A DNA stretch of 9,796 nt. It comes from Clostridiales bacterium. GTDB taxonomy: Bacteria > Bacillota > Clostridia > Tissierellales > Sedimentibacteraceae. Location: positions 3,438 to 13,233 of the forward strand of contig DMWH01000123.1 of the NCBI GenBank assembly GCA_003483345.1, given 5' to 3'. Within the stretch, counting starts at the first letter, position 1. Every line of letters begins with the position of its first letter. The notes below the pieces were generated by a model. That model was not told where the DNA came from, made no database searches, and saw nothing but the letters and a program-made list of their open reading frames with translations. Below, piece after piece: positions 1 through 6,885 of this stretch. A program made the translations under genes and the position numbers.

Positions 1-468
1 TAATTCTATTGCCAGTTTTTTAATGTTGTCATGTTTTATGTCTGATTTGTCAGATGTAACTTTAGAAATTTTCTTAACTATTGCCCTTTCGAAGAAGTTC
101 ATTTTTCTGAAAATAAACTCTCCTCCAAAGTGTTTAACCGATATTGCTTTTTCCAAAAGTTGTTCGGGAAAGTTTTCAGCTATTTCCTTTTTAAGCTCCT
201 CCCCTTCCTGCATGCCGCAAATGAATAATCCTATTTCCTTTTTCATAAGCTCATTTAAATTTAAGTTTATAAAGTCTGTTACTTCCTTTTGAATTTTACC
301 GATATAAGCAGACCCTCCTATTATTACACGGTCATATTTTGCAAGTTCTATTTTGTTATTTTCTTTTAAGTTTACAGTATCAACCATGCCATCTAGTTCA
401 TTTGATAATTTAATTGCGCATTTCTCCGCACAACCGTATTTTGTTCCATAAGCAATTAATGTATTCAT
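1..468 (-). CDS. Flavodoxin-like domain protein, 3' end cut by window edge
   Basis: The frame is open from an ATG at 468 to the window edge, giving 156 residues that begin MNTLIAYGTKYGCAEKCA. This matches the start of flavodoxin-fold proteins: a beta strand followed by a phosphate-binding loop of the (T/S)xxGxxE type. An IIGGSAYIGKI segment near residues 50-60 is the usual second FMN-contacting loop, and LFICGM follows around residue 82. These features fit the short flavodoxin / HemG-like family of about 160-175 residues, so only a few C-terminal residues are probably missing. Such proteins bind FMN non-covalently and carry electrons in the cytoplasm; the redox partner is unknown. The start is supported by GGAGG about 5 nt upstream. 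The gene begins 13 nt after the FMN-binding-domain gene stops, so it is almost certainly the third gene of the TetR-led operon. A true protoporphyrinogen oxidase role is unlikely to be provable from sequence alone. Confidence 0.82.
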   Translation of the reverse strand, partial: MNTLIAYGTKYGCAEKCAIKLSNELDGMVDTVNLKENNKIELAKYDRVIIGGSAYIGKIQKEVTDFINLNLNELMKKEIGLFICGMQEGEELKKEIAENFPEQLLEKAISVKHFGGEFIFRKMNFFERAIVKKISKVTSDKSDIKHDNIKKLAIEL

Positions 469-481
469 TATTTTCCTCCGA

Positions 482-868
482 TTAATTATTTAATGCATTT
501 TCGATAGATTTCAGATATGCTTTGCAGCTGACAGTTCCACCGGATACAGCATCGACTGTAGTATTCTGTTTTTCCATAACTCTTTTAAAAAGCTCGTTTC
601 TTACATCAGGATTTACAAACATCATATCGTCTGTTATTTCTATTTTTGTTATTCTGTTGTTTTTTACGGTTACTGTCAATTCATTTGACCATCTGCCAAA
701 GTCATAGCTTCCTTTATAAACGCCATCCTCTTTAAGTGTTAAATCCACAGGAGCAATATTTACATTTAATCCCTCTTCCAATCCTCTGCTCAAATAGAAC
801 ATACTTAATACAGAAACAACTACAAATAATAAAAACACAATTCCTAATACCTTCAATACTAATTTCAT
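482..868 (-). CDS. Membrane-anchored FMN-binding domain protein
   Basis: This 128-residue protein has an N-terminal hydrophobic segment (about residues 5-26) with no lipobox. It is therefore likely anchored in the membrane with the rest outside the cytoplasm. The remainder is a small FMN_bind-type domain: DGVYKGSYDFGRW (about 48-60), a beta-rich stretch ending ITKIEI, and the C-terminal motif DAVSGGTVS (106-114). In the family, the Thr of D-x-x-(S/T)-G-A-T can carry covalently bound FMN attached by ApbE. Here the motif reads SGGT with Thr112, a Gly in place of the usual Ala, so covalent flavinylation is plausible but not certain. GGGAG precedes the ATG at a good distance. The gene lies 16 nt downstream of the TetR gene and 13 nt upstream of the flavodoxin gene. 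The likely role is an extracytoplasmic flavin electron carrier or acceptor working with the flavodoxin; the substrate is unknown. Confidence 0.8.
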   Translation of the reverse strand: MKLVLKVLGIVFLLFVVVSVLSMFYLSRGLEEGLNVNIAPVDLTLKEDGVYKGSYDFGRWSNELTVTVKNNRITKIEITDDMMFVNPDVRNELFKRVMEKQNTTVDAVSGGTVSCKAYLKSIENALNN

Positions 869-884
869 TTTCTACTCCCTTTAT

Positions 885-1481
885 TTAAATTTTCAATATT
901 ACTTCTTCAATAAAATAATTTATTATATTTTGCCTTTGTTCTTCCCCAATATTTTTTTCAAGCACTAATTTTATTATCAATCCCATGGTTGAAGCTGCAA
1001 TTATTTGTGCTTTTAATTCGATTTGTTCATCATCGGCATCCCTGTAGATTTCCTTTATACAATTATAAAGAGCCCCCAAGGCAGGCTTTTCTTTTGAAGC
1101 TCCTTTATAAAGATACGAAGTATGCTTATGTGCTTGAGGTGATTGGTTTATTTGTGCTGCCAGAAATTCATCAGGCATTTTTAATGCTTCCTCTATGTAG
1201 TTTATTGTCATTCTCTTAAGCCTTTCCCTTGGTGTCAAGCTTTCCATATCAGCTGCATAAACCGCATTAACAATTTTCATATAGCCTCTTCTCATTACAA
1301 TGTTTACAATTTCTTCTTTATCTTTAAAATAGTGATATATGATTGAAGGTGAATATTCAATTTTATTGGCTATCTTTCTAATTGACAAATTGTCAAAGCC
1401 TTCACTTGCAATAATTTCCTTGGCTGTCGATATAATTAATTCCTTCATTGCTTCAATTTCTTTTTCTCTTCTAGTAACCAT
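885..1481 (-). CDS. TetR/AcrR-family transcriptional regulator
   Basis: This 198-residue protein has a classic TetR N-terminal DNA-binding domain: a helix near residues 10-26, then a helix-turn-helix at about 32-51 (LSIRKIANKIEYSPSIIYHYF) followed by KDKEEI. The C-terminal half is helical and variable, as expected for the ligand-binding and dimerisation domain; its inducer cannot be read. An ATG 13 codons upstream (1520) is also in frame, but it would translate the sequence GAAGGAGGTAAT as EGGN. That sequence is a near-perfect Shine-Dalgarno site for the ATG at 1481, so the shorter start is chosen. The longer start would also place the coding region over the operator-like palindromes. It is the first gene of an operon with the FMN-binding protein and flavodoxin, and probably represses that operon and itself. 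Confidence 0.9.
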   Translation of the reverse strand: MVTRREKEIEAMKELIISTAKEIIASEGFDNLSIRKIANKIEYSPSIIYHYFKDKEEIVNIVMRRGYMKIVNAVYAADMESLTPRERLKRMTINYIEEALKMPDEFLAAQINQSPQAHKHTSYLYKGASKEKPALGALYNCIKEIYRDADDEQIELKAQIIAASTMGLIIKLVLEKNIGEEQRQNIINYFIEEVILKI

Positions 1482-1496
1482 ATTACCTCCTTCGCT

Positions 1497-1525
1497 GAAC
1501 ATTGTTCTTTTATTGAACACCGTTC
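1497..1525 (-). promoter_or_regulatory. Two tandem GAAC-N3-GTTC palindromes, candidate TetR operator
   Basis: Two 11-bp inverted repeats, GAACATTGTTC (1497-1507) and GAACACCGTTC (1515-1525), lie with centres 18 bp apart. Both are preceded by TG-type flanks on the plus strand. They fall between the -10 box and the ribosome binding site of the TetR gene, with the upstream copy over the predicted transcription start. TetR-family dimers typically bind palindromes of this kind near their own promoters. Two near-copies at nearly two helical turns suggest cooperative binding of two dimers. The binding itself is inferred. Confidence 0.6.
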
Positions 1526-1531
1526 GTTAAT

Positions 1532-1560
1532 AAAATATCATCTAGATAACTGTTTGTCAA
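1532..1560 (-). promoter_or_regulatory. Sigma-A type promoter of the TetR / FMN-binding / flavodoxin operon
   Basis: Read on the minus strand, TTGACA (1560-1555) is a perfect -35 box. A 17-nt spacer separates it from TATTTT (1537-1532), a -10 box matching four of six positions. The predicted start near 1525 falls inside the upstream GAAC-N3-GTTC palindrome, an ideal position for repression. The spacer also contains the 8-bp palindrome ATCTAGAT (1540-1547). Confidence 0.65.
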
Positions 1561-1580
1561 TACTTTTTTTTAATTTTTTT

Positions 1581-1616
1581 AAATAAAAAAATACTGATAC
1601 CTTATCATCAGTATTT
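1581..1616 (-). terminator. Rho-independent terminator after the alpha/beta hydrolase gene
   Basis: AAATACTGAT (1589-1598) pairs perfectly with ATCAGTATTT (1607-1616) around an 8-nt loop. On the minus strand the hairpin is followed by a T-rich run (complement of 1581-1590 and beyond). It begins 14 nt after the stop of the hydrolase gene and marks the end of the sbcDC-prsW-hydrolase transcript, just before the promoter of the next minus-strand operon. Confidence 0.8.
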
Positions 1617-1629
1617 ATAATATTATTTT

Positions 1630-2385
1630 CTACAAATATCTGCCCAACCAGTTAATGCTTTCTTCCATCATATTTGTGGTGACAAAATGATTTAAATTAT
1701 GATATTCTATTAATTTAATTCTTTCTTTGTTTTTGTACATGGGACTTAGTATATTATAAAATATATTTTGGCTTTCAATGGGCACCGAAGTGTCACTATC
1801 ACCATGCAGCATCAATATAGGTCTGCCTGTTAACAGTTCTAAATGATTCATAGGGTCCAATTCTTTAACCCTTTCTTCAACTCTTTCAAATTTCTCTGTA
1901 ACATCTGCATTCTTGTTGAAATTCTCCCACCAACAGCAGCCGTTTAACACTATAAGTGCCCTTATATCCTTGTTGTGTGTAAAAATTCCGCCGGCAGTAA
2001 AGCCGCCCATCGAATTCCCCATTATTGCAATTCTATTGGAGTCTGCAGCATGCTTTGACACCAGCTCATTCTTTATAATGCTATATTCTTCAACATTTTT
2101 AAATACAACGTCCCAGAAATATTCTATCGCTGCTTCCCGGCTGTAATCAGCCAACGGTATCCTTTCACCGTGATAAATGGCATCCGGAATTACTACCTGA
2201 TACCCGACTGAGGCTAATATAAATCCTCTCATGCGTTGAGTTTCTTTATTTGAACTCCAGCCATGGTAGAATACTACTGTAGGTATTGGCTCCTTAGCAT
2301 CTCTCGGTCTAAAAATAATTGCCGGGATTTCTTTCAGCTTAACTTTTTCCTCTATTATGTAATTTGATTTTATAAAATCAGCCAT
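1630..2385 (-). CDS. Alpha/beta hydrolase, YitV-like esterase / prolyl-oligopeptidase-type family
   Basis: This is a complete 251-residue alpha/beta hydrolase. Visible landmarks are the oxyanion-loop HGW (41-43), a DAIYHGER segment (69-75), the nucleophile elbow GNSMGG with Ser125, HGDSDTSVP with Asp198 as likely acid, and NHF with His233 as likely base. The full catalytic triad is therefore present and correctly spaced. The arrangement and the YHGER and FWDVV segments resemble Bacillus subtilis YitV-type esterases, recalled from memory and not searched. There is no signal peptide, so it should be cytoplasmic. The substrate is probably a small ester, but it cannot be named. The start is set by AAGGAG 5 nt upstream of the ATG. 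It is the last gene of the sbcDC-prsW group, 65 nt after the PrsW stop, and a terminator follows. Confidence 0.85.
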   Translation of the reverse strand: MADFIKSNYIIEEKVKLKEIPAIIFRPRDAKEPIPTVVFYHGWSSNKETQRMRGFILASVGYQVVIPDAIYHGERIPLADYSREAAIEYFWDVVFKNVEEYSIIKNELVSKHAADSNRIAIMGNSMGGFTAGGIFTHNKDIRALIVLNGCCWWENFNKNADVTEKFERVEERVKELDPMNHLELLTGRPILMLHGDSDTSVPIESQNIFYNILSPMYKNKERIKLIEYHNLNHFVTTNMMEESINWLGRYL

Positions 2386-2450
2386 AAATTCTCCTTGTGT
2401 ATTATATTGTCCCGTAAAAATTCTTTCACTAGAAAAAGATGCAGCATATT

Positions 2451-3167
2451 CTATTCATCATCGAAATAATTAAACTCATTATTATTTGCATAGAATTTTG
2501 ATTCATTATAATAAATATTTAATTTCTTTAAATTTGCAGTCCACAAATAGATTACAAACGGTATAAACAAAAACATCAGCGGTTGAATGTTTGACATTAA
2601 TATAAAATCGAAAATTCCGTGCATAACAGCCGGTACCGTTAATGATTTTTTGAAGAAGTAACGGTGTTCTTCCGGTGTTGAGGAAAACTTAGCCAGTGAA
2701 AGATAATACCCCATTGTTACAGCAAACAACATGTGTGCCGGAACCGAAATAATTGCTCTGTAATAACCCACTGATTCAACGTCCGAGAACAGGAATACAA
2801 CATACATTATATTTTCAAAAGTTGCAAAACCCAGGGCTGACATTACGCAGTACACTATTCCATCCAGCTTTTCATTAAAAACAGGATTAAAATACACATA
2901 CCTCAGCACCACTTTTCTTTTTATATATTCTTCCGTTAAACCGGCAACAATAAATGCCGTGTAGGCAGCTCCCAAAATACCTCCAAATATATTGAAGAAT
3001 AATAAGAAGTTCTCAATAAGTATTGCCGGAATAACATAAAGAGCTCCAAGAACAAACACCTTTAATAACATGCTTATAGGCTCTCTATCGTGTCTGTCAA
3101 ACCAATAAAAAGTCAATGCCAATGCTATACCCGGTGTTATTGCTGTAACAAATAAGTTTAATTTCAC
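2451..3167 (-). CDS. PrsW-family intramembrane metalloprotease
   Basis: This polytopic membrane protein (238 residues from the chosen start) has the PrsW family motifs in order: EE in AGLTEEYIKRK (Glu79-Glu80), ATFENIMY (Glu118), VPAHMLFA (His145) and VMHGIFDF (His183, Asp187). These Glu/His residues lie in or next to membrane helices and are the expected zinc-binding and catalytic set. About seven hydrophobic segments are visible, and the charged tail is rich in Asn and Asp. PrsW of B. subtilis starts degradation of the anti-sigma factor RsiW. No such substrate is encoded here, so the target is unknown. An in-frame GTG at 3185 gives six more residues but has no ribosome binding site. A GGAGG inside those codons (3183-3179) precedes the GTG at 3167 with 11-nt spacing, so 3167 is preferred. 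The gene follows the SbcC-like gene by about 40 nt. Confidence 0.85.
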   Translation of the reverse strand: MKLNLFVTAITPGIALALTFYWFDRHDREPISMLLKVFVLGALYVIPAILIENFLLFFNIFGGILGAAYTAFIVAGLTEEYIKRKVVLRYVYFNPVFNEKLDGIVYCVMSALGFATFENIMYVVFLFSDVESVGYYRAIISVPAHMLFAVTMGYYLSLAKFSSTPEEHRYFFKKSLTVPAVMHGIFDFILMSNIQPLMFLFIPFVIYLWTANLKKLNIYYNESKFYANNNEFNYFDDE

Positions 3168-3209
3168 AACAAGATTTACCTCCACTATTCTTCATTAAAT
3201 CCAACCAAT

Positions 3210-5630
3210 CTATATCTTTATCAAATATCCCCCAAGCAGAGTTGCTGTGTCCGGACTGCAGGTTGTAAATATTACTTGATGTTTATTTGCAAACCGGCTG
3301 ATGAGTTTCACGGCTGTGTCTTTTCTGTTTGGGTCTAAGTCTACCAAACAATCATCAAGTATTAAAAATCCCTTGTTGTCTCCCAATATATACTCTGCAA
3401 TGGCAAGTCTTAAGGCTAATGCAACACAATCGTATGTTCCTGAAGACAAAAGACTAAGGGGCATTTCTACCTCGTTTTCATTTTTTAGCTTTAAATTAAA
3501 ATCATCGTCTATATCTGTGGCTTTATAGCTGCCGTTTGTAAGCAAATTCAAGTAATTGGAAAAAGCAGTAATTACCGGAATAAATGATTGCTCATCCATT
3601 TTTAGCTTGATGTTTTCAAAGTTTTCCTTAATCTTTAACAGTCTTTTCCCTTTTTCCAGTCTTTTTTCAAACAGTCTTTCTGCTTGTTTCAGCGACTCAG
3701 ACAGTTCTTCATATGTTGATTCCGGTAATTCTTTTTCAAGCCGGTAATATTCTTCTTTTAGACTTGCCAAAGTATTTATTAAATAACCGTATTTATTCCT
3801 GATTTCAGTTAAAATTCTTCTGAATTCATCTGTGGATTTATATTCGGGTGGTAGCTCTGCCAACTTATCCAAATTTGTTTTAATTCCGTTTTGTTTTAAT
3901 TTTATCTCTATGATTTTATTAAACAAACCGTCTAAATTTTTATATTCTTCTGCCCATTTGTCAATATTGCTCTCCAGCAATTTCTTTTCTGAAATCAGCT
4001 CTATTTTTTCGGCATTTATGGAAGTCATTTCGGACTCAACAATAGCAGTGTTTCGAACAAGCGACAAGTCTCCCAATTCTCTTATCCTGTCTTTTAATTC
4101 TTCATAGGTTAATTCTCCAAGATATTGGTTTTTCTGCATAATGCATGATTCCAAAGTCCTGTTTAAGCTGTCCAATTTTTCCTTGTTGAGTTTTGCTTCT
4201 TCAAGATTTTTTACTTCCAGTGTTTTTAAAAGCTGCTCGTAATTTTTCTTAAAATTCTCATATTGAATTCTTATTTCATTAAAATCGATGTTTCCTGATT
4301 TAATTTCTATATCAATAAGGTTTTCGGACTGAAGCTTCATAAAGCCCTTGGCAGTGAAGCTGTCTCCTGCATTAACTTCTGTCGGCTCTTCTAAATCCTT
4401 GGTTACTGTAAGCTTTTTCCCATCTTGAAAATAATTAAGCTTAGCCATAATTACTCCTGCCTTCATCATGGCTTCTGCTTTATTCATGCCGTTGTAATTT
4501 GTTTCAAGGGCTTTTATATCTTCTTTTGTAACCGTTTTTATTGCGGATACCTGTGCCTTGAGCTCATTTAATTTAGCATTTATCTCATCAATTTTAGCTA
4601 AATTCTTTTCAAGTATATTTTTTTCTTCTGCTTTTTTTGATAATTCCTTTTCTTCTTCAAGTTTTTTATATTTTTCATTTAGCTTTGTCAGTTCTGTTAT
4701 AAGCTGTTTCAATTTTTCTTCGCTTCGAGGCCAATCCCGGTTTATCTTTGAAAGGGCGGATATATCTTTATTAAGCTGCTCAATTTGAGGCTCAAGGATA
4801 GACCTTTGGATTACATCGTTTTCTAATTCCTCCATGGATTCTTTCTTGGCCTTTAATTCTTCGATTTTTTCTTCGGTCTTTTTAATCTGTACGCAGATTT
4901 CGTTGAATTTCTTTTCAGCCTCTTCTGCCTTAGCCATTTCCAGTTTTATTCTTTCTTTGGCATAGTAGCTCTCCACCACTTTACCAAAACCCACTTTGTA
5001 CGGATTGTTTATGCCCTTGTTATTTTCAGGATAGTTTCTTTCAATGTCCCATCTCTTTAATAAGGTGTCAATTTCATCTTGAATTTTTTGTCCCAAGCTT
5101 TCAAGAGATACTCCGTCAAGCTCCATAATTGTGCTTCTTAACAATGAGCTTATTTCACCTGTTGCTTCTTTATTCTCAACTATCCTGTTAATTGCTTCCT
5201 TAAGATAGTATTGCTTTAAAAAGAACACGCTGCTATATGTCCCTTCACCGTAAATGTATACGTCCTTTAAGGAATCATTGATACTTATGTCGCTTTTTAT
5301 TACAATTTTATTGGGCATAGTCAATTTTGAAGAAGCGTCTGCTCCCCATTCTTTCCTTAATGTATAAATTTCTCCATTATGCTCTAAGTCTATTTCTCCG
5401 TCTATGCTGTCCCCTATGGGATAAGGCATAAATTTAGAGTGAAACTCTTTATCCTCTGCTGTTTTCCTGCCAATTCTGCTCGGCTTGAAAAGCACTGAAT
5501 GAATTCCTTCAACCAAAGTGGATTTTCCTGACTCGTTTGAGCCAAGAATTACATTGAGCCCGTCTTTAAACTCGATTTTTACATCCTTAATGCCTGCAAA
5601 TCTTCCGGTGGTATATTTTTTAATTATCAT
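3210..5630 (-). CDS. SbcC/Rad50/YhaN-like coiled-coil AAA ATPase without zinc hook
   Basis: This 806-residue protein has split ATPase halves at its two ends. The N-terminal half holds Walker A GSNESGKST (30-38) and a probable Q-loop Gln140. The C-terminal half holds the ABC signature LSSGTYD (728-734), Walker B FLILDD (755-760) and the D-loop VDLDPNR. Two long charged coiled-coil arms (about 225-385 and 452-680) lie between them. Rad50/SbcC proteins normally dimerise at the apex through a CxxC zinc hook. No CxxC occurs here; a beta-rich segment (about 393-448) separates the arms. The protein is also shorter than typical SbcC (about 1000 residues) and is closer in layout to the YhaN type. The gene overlaps the SbcD-like nuclease by 11 nt, so the two are translationally coupled and surely form a complex. 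The expected role is ATP-driven opening and processing of DNA ends or hairpins. The usual switch His appears replaced (TTCSPD, 789-794). Confidence 0.88.
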   Translation of the reverse strand: MIIKKYTTGRFAGIKDVKIEFKDGLNVILGSNESGKSTLVEGIHSVLFKPSRIGRKTAEDKEFHSKFMPYPIGDSIDGEIDLEHNGEIYTLRKEWGADASSKLTMPNKIVIKSDISINDSLKDVYIYGEGTYSSVFFLKQYYLKEAINRIVENKEATGEISSLLRSTIMELDGVSLESLGQKIQDEIDTLLKRWDIERNYPENNKGINNPYKVGFGKVVESYYAKERIKLEMAKAEEAEKKFNEICVQIKKTEEKIEELKAKKESMEELENDVIQRSILEPQIEQLNKDISALSKINRDWPRSEEKLKQLITELTKLNEKYKKLEEEKELSKKAEEKNILEKNLAKIDEINAKLNELKAQVSAIKTVTKEDIKALETNYNGMNKAEAMMKAGVIMAKLNYFQDGKKLTVTKDLEEPTEVNAGDSFTAKGFMKLQSENLIDIEIKSGNIDFNEIRIQYENFKKNYEQLLKTLEVKNLEEAKLNKEKLDSLNRTLESCIMQKNQYLGELTYEELKDRIRELGDLSLVRNTAIVESEMTSINAEKIELISEKKLLESNIDKWAEEYKNLDGLFNKIIEIKLKQNGIKTNLDKLAELPPEYKSTDEFRRILTEIRNKYGYLINTLASLKEEYYRLEKELPESTYEELSESLKQAERLFEKRLEKGKRLLKIKENFENIKLKMDEQSFIPVITAFSNYLNLLTNGSYKATDIDDDFNLKLKNENEVEMPLSLLSSGTYDCVALALRLAIAEYILGDNKGFLILDDCLVDLDPNRKDTAVKLISRFANKHQVIFTTCSPDTATLLGGYLIKI

Positions 5631-6735
5631 TTCTTACCTCCATAATAAGCTCATAAGCAAGCTGCAAGGTGTCTTCGTCATCTGAAAGTGACAAAAGGAG
5701 TTCCTGAGGAAATGAACCGTCTGAAAATTCTCTGTGTATTTTTTCAGTTGTTATCTTCATTTTAAAATCCGAATCCTCGACTATTAAGTATATTATATTC
5801 TTTTCAATCAAGCCATAAATTTCCTGCCTATACTGGAACACATCTTCATCAACGCTGCCTTCTAAGGTTATTCGCGCTATGGTTTTTTCCGGTTCATCCT
5901 TAATAAGCTCTTCAAGCATTTTATCTAAGTCATCTCTGTCTTCTATTGTATACACTTTGTCTTTAAATTTATATGTGCCTGTTTGTATTAACTTAGCATT
6001 TGTTTTTTTATTGTCATCAACAATAATAATCCAAGCTTGTCCATTGTGTTTGCAGTCCAATCCGTCAGGCTCGGGAGTTCCCGGATTAAATATTTTTTCA
6101 TTGGTAATCGGTGATTTGAACGGGTATGTAATATGTGTGTGCCCTAATAGCCACAGGTCCATAGGAATATTATTAAGCTCTTTTATCGACATATTGTAGT
6201 AGCTCTTATCCAAATCCGGGGACAAAGCTTCAAGAGCCCCGTGTGCGATGCCTATATTTACATAATTATCATCAATTTCTTTTTCTTTAATCCACTGAAG
6301 GTTATTGGTGCTTGAATGCTTTGAATGGCATGGAGCAGGATATATAACGGCATTAAGGCCGTAATCTTCTAATGAATAGGCGCACTCTTCGTTTATAATA
6401 ACAATCTTATCAGAAGCAGCTTTATTAAAGCTATCCCACAGGTCAATCATACCGTTATCGTAATCATGATTGCCGGGTATAACCAACACACATTCTCCTT
6501 GAAAATTATTTAATGCAGTTATAACTCGGTCCTTGGTTTTTTTATCTATTCCTGTTATGTTATCAAACAAATCTCCTGCAATAACAAACAGGTTGCATTT
6601 TTCCTCGTTTGCAAATTTTATCATGTTATCTAAGACGTCTAATCTTGCTTCCTTAAGGTAGCCTTTTACAGGTTCAGGATAATTATTGAACTTCATTCCG
6701 ATATGTACATCTGCTGTATGAAAAATTTTAATCAT
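5620..6735 (-). CDS. SbcD/YhaO-like metallophosphoesterase DNA nuclease
   Basis: This 371-residue protein has a complete calcineurin-like phosphoesterase core: DVH (Asp9, His11), GDLFD (Asp55), GNHD (Asn89-His90-Asp91), AHG (His165) and GHTH (His199, His201). These bind two metal ions, usually manganese. The smaller C-terminal part (about 255-371) corresponds to the capping and partner-binding region of the SbcD/Mre11 group. Length and layout fit SbcD or the YhaO subgroup. Its partner is the coiled-coil ATPase whose start codon lies inside the last codons of this gene (11-nt overlap). Together they should cut DNA ends, hairpins or protein-blocked ends in the cytoplasm. GAGGTG precedes the ATG with 5-nt spacing, and a strong promoter lies about 90 nt upstream. 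It is the first gene of its operon. Confidence 0.9.
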   Translation of the reverse strand: MIKIFHTADVHIGMKFNNYPEPVKGYLKEARLDVLDNMIKFANEEKCNLFVIAGDLFDNITGIDKKTKDRVITALNNFQGECVLVIPGNHDYDNGMIDLWDSFNKAASDKIVIINEECAYSLEDYGLNAVIYPAPCHSKHSSTNNLQWIKEKEIDDNYVNIGIAHGALEALSPDLDKSYYNMSIKELNNIPMDLWLLGHTHITYPFKSPITNEKIFNPGTPEPDGLDCKHNGQAWIIIVDDNKKTNAKLIQTGTYKFKDKVYTIEDRDDLDKMLEELIKDEPEKTIARITLEGSVDEDVFQYRQEIYGLIEKNIIYLIVEDSDFKMKITTEKIHREFSDGSFPQELLLSLSDDEDTLQLAYELIMEVRNDN

Positions 6736-6753
6736 TTTTTCACCTCATTAAAA

Positions 6754-6774
6754 TTTGGGGATGTTTTGGGGATG
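6754..6774. repeat. 11-bp tandem repeat in the sbcD leader
   Basis: TTTGGGGATG occurs at 6754-6763 and again at 6765-6774, an 11-bp period or one helical turn. It lies in the predicted 5' untranslated leader of the sbcDC transcript, just upstream of the ribosome binding site. On the transcript it reads as two CATCCCCAAA units. Its function is unknown; a protein or RNA-binding site is possible. Confidence 0.5.
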
Positions 6775-6826
6775 CTTCTTTTGTTCTCATAGTGACAAAG
6801 TACGAGGTATGTTCTATGTTGTTAAT

Positions 6827-6855
6827 ATTATATAGCAGAATACTGCAATTATCAA
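6827..6855 (-). promoter_or_regulatory. Sigma-A promoter of the sbcD-sbcC-prsW-hydrolase operon
   Basis: On the minus strand, TTGATA (6855-6850) is followed after exactly 17 nt by a perfect TATAAT (6832-6827). That is five of six and six of six consensus positions at optimal spacing. Transcription should start near 6820, giving a leader of about 85 nt before the SbcD ATG. No clear LexA-type operator overlaps it. Confidence 0.8.
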
Positions 6856-6885
6856 CAAGCAGAAAATAAAAAGTCCTTCCTGAAA

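Noticed and set aside
1482..1520. Longer TetR reading from the ATG at 1520
   Set aside because: Its extra codons include a perfect ribosome binding site for the ATG at 1481 and run over the operator-like palindromes, so the shorter start is more likely.
2401..2429. GTGAAA-N17-TATAAT upstream of the alpha/beta hydrolase as an internal promoter
   Set aside because: The hexamers look acceptable, but the start would fall inside the ribosome binding site of the gene. Such a transcript would lack a usable leader, so the match is probably chance in AT-rich DNA.
3832..4107. Plus-strand frames inside the SbcC-like, SbcD-like and other minus-strand genes
   Set aside because: They are Ser/Phe/Leu-rich antisense shadows of real coding sequence, without recognisable domains or supporting ribosome binding sites.
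6803..6816. AGAAC-N4-CTCGT just downstream of the sbcD promoter as a LexA-type operator
   Set aside because: Only the left half resembles the Firmicute LexA box CGAAC-N4-GTTCG; the right half does not match, so SOS control is not supported.
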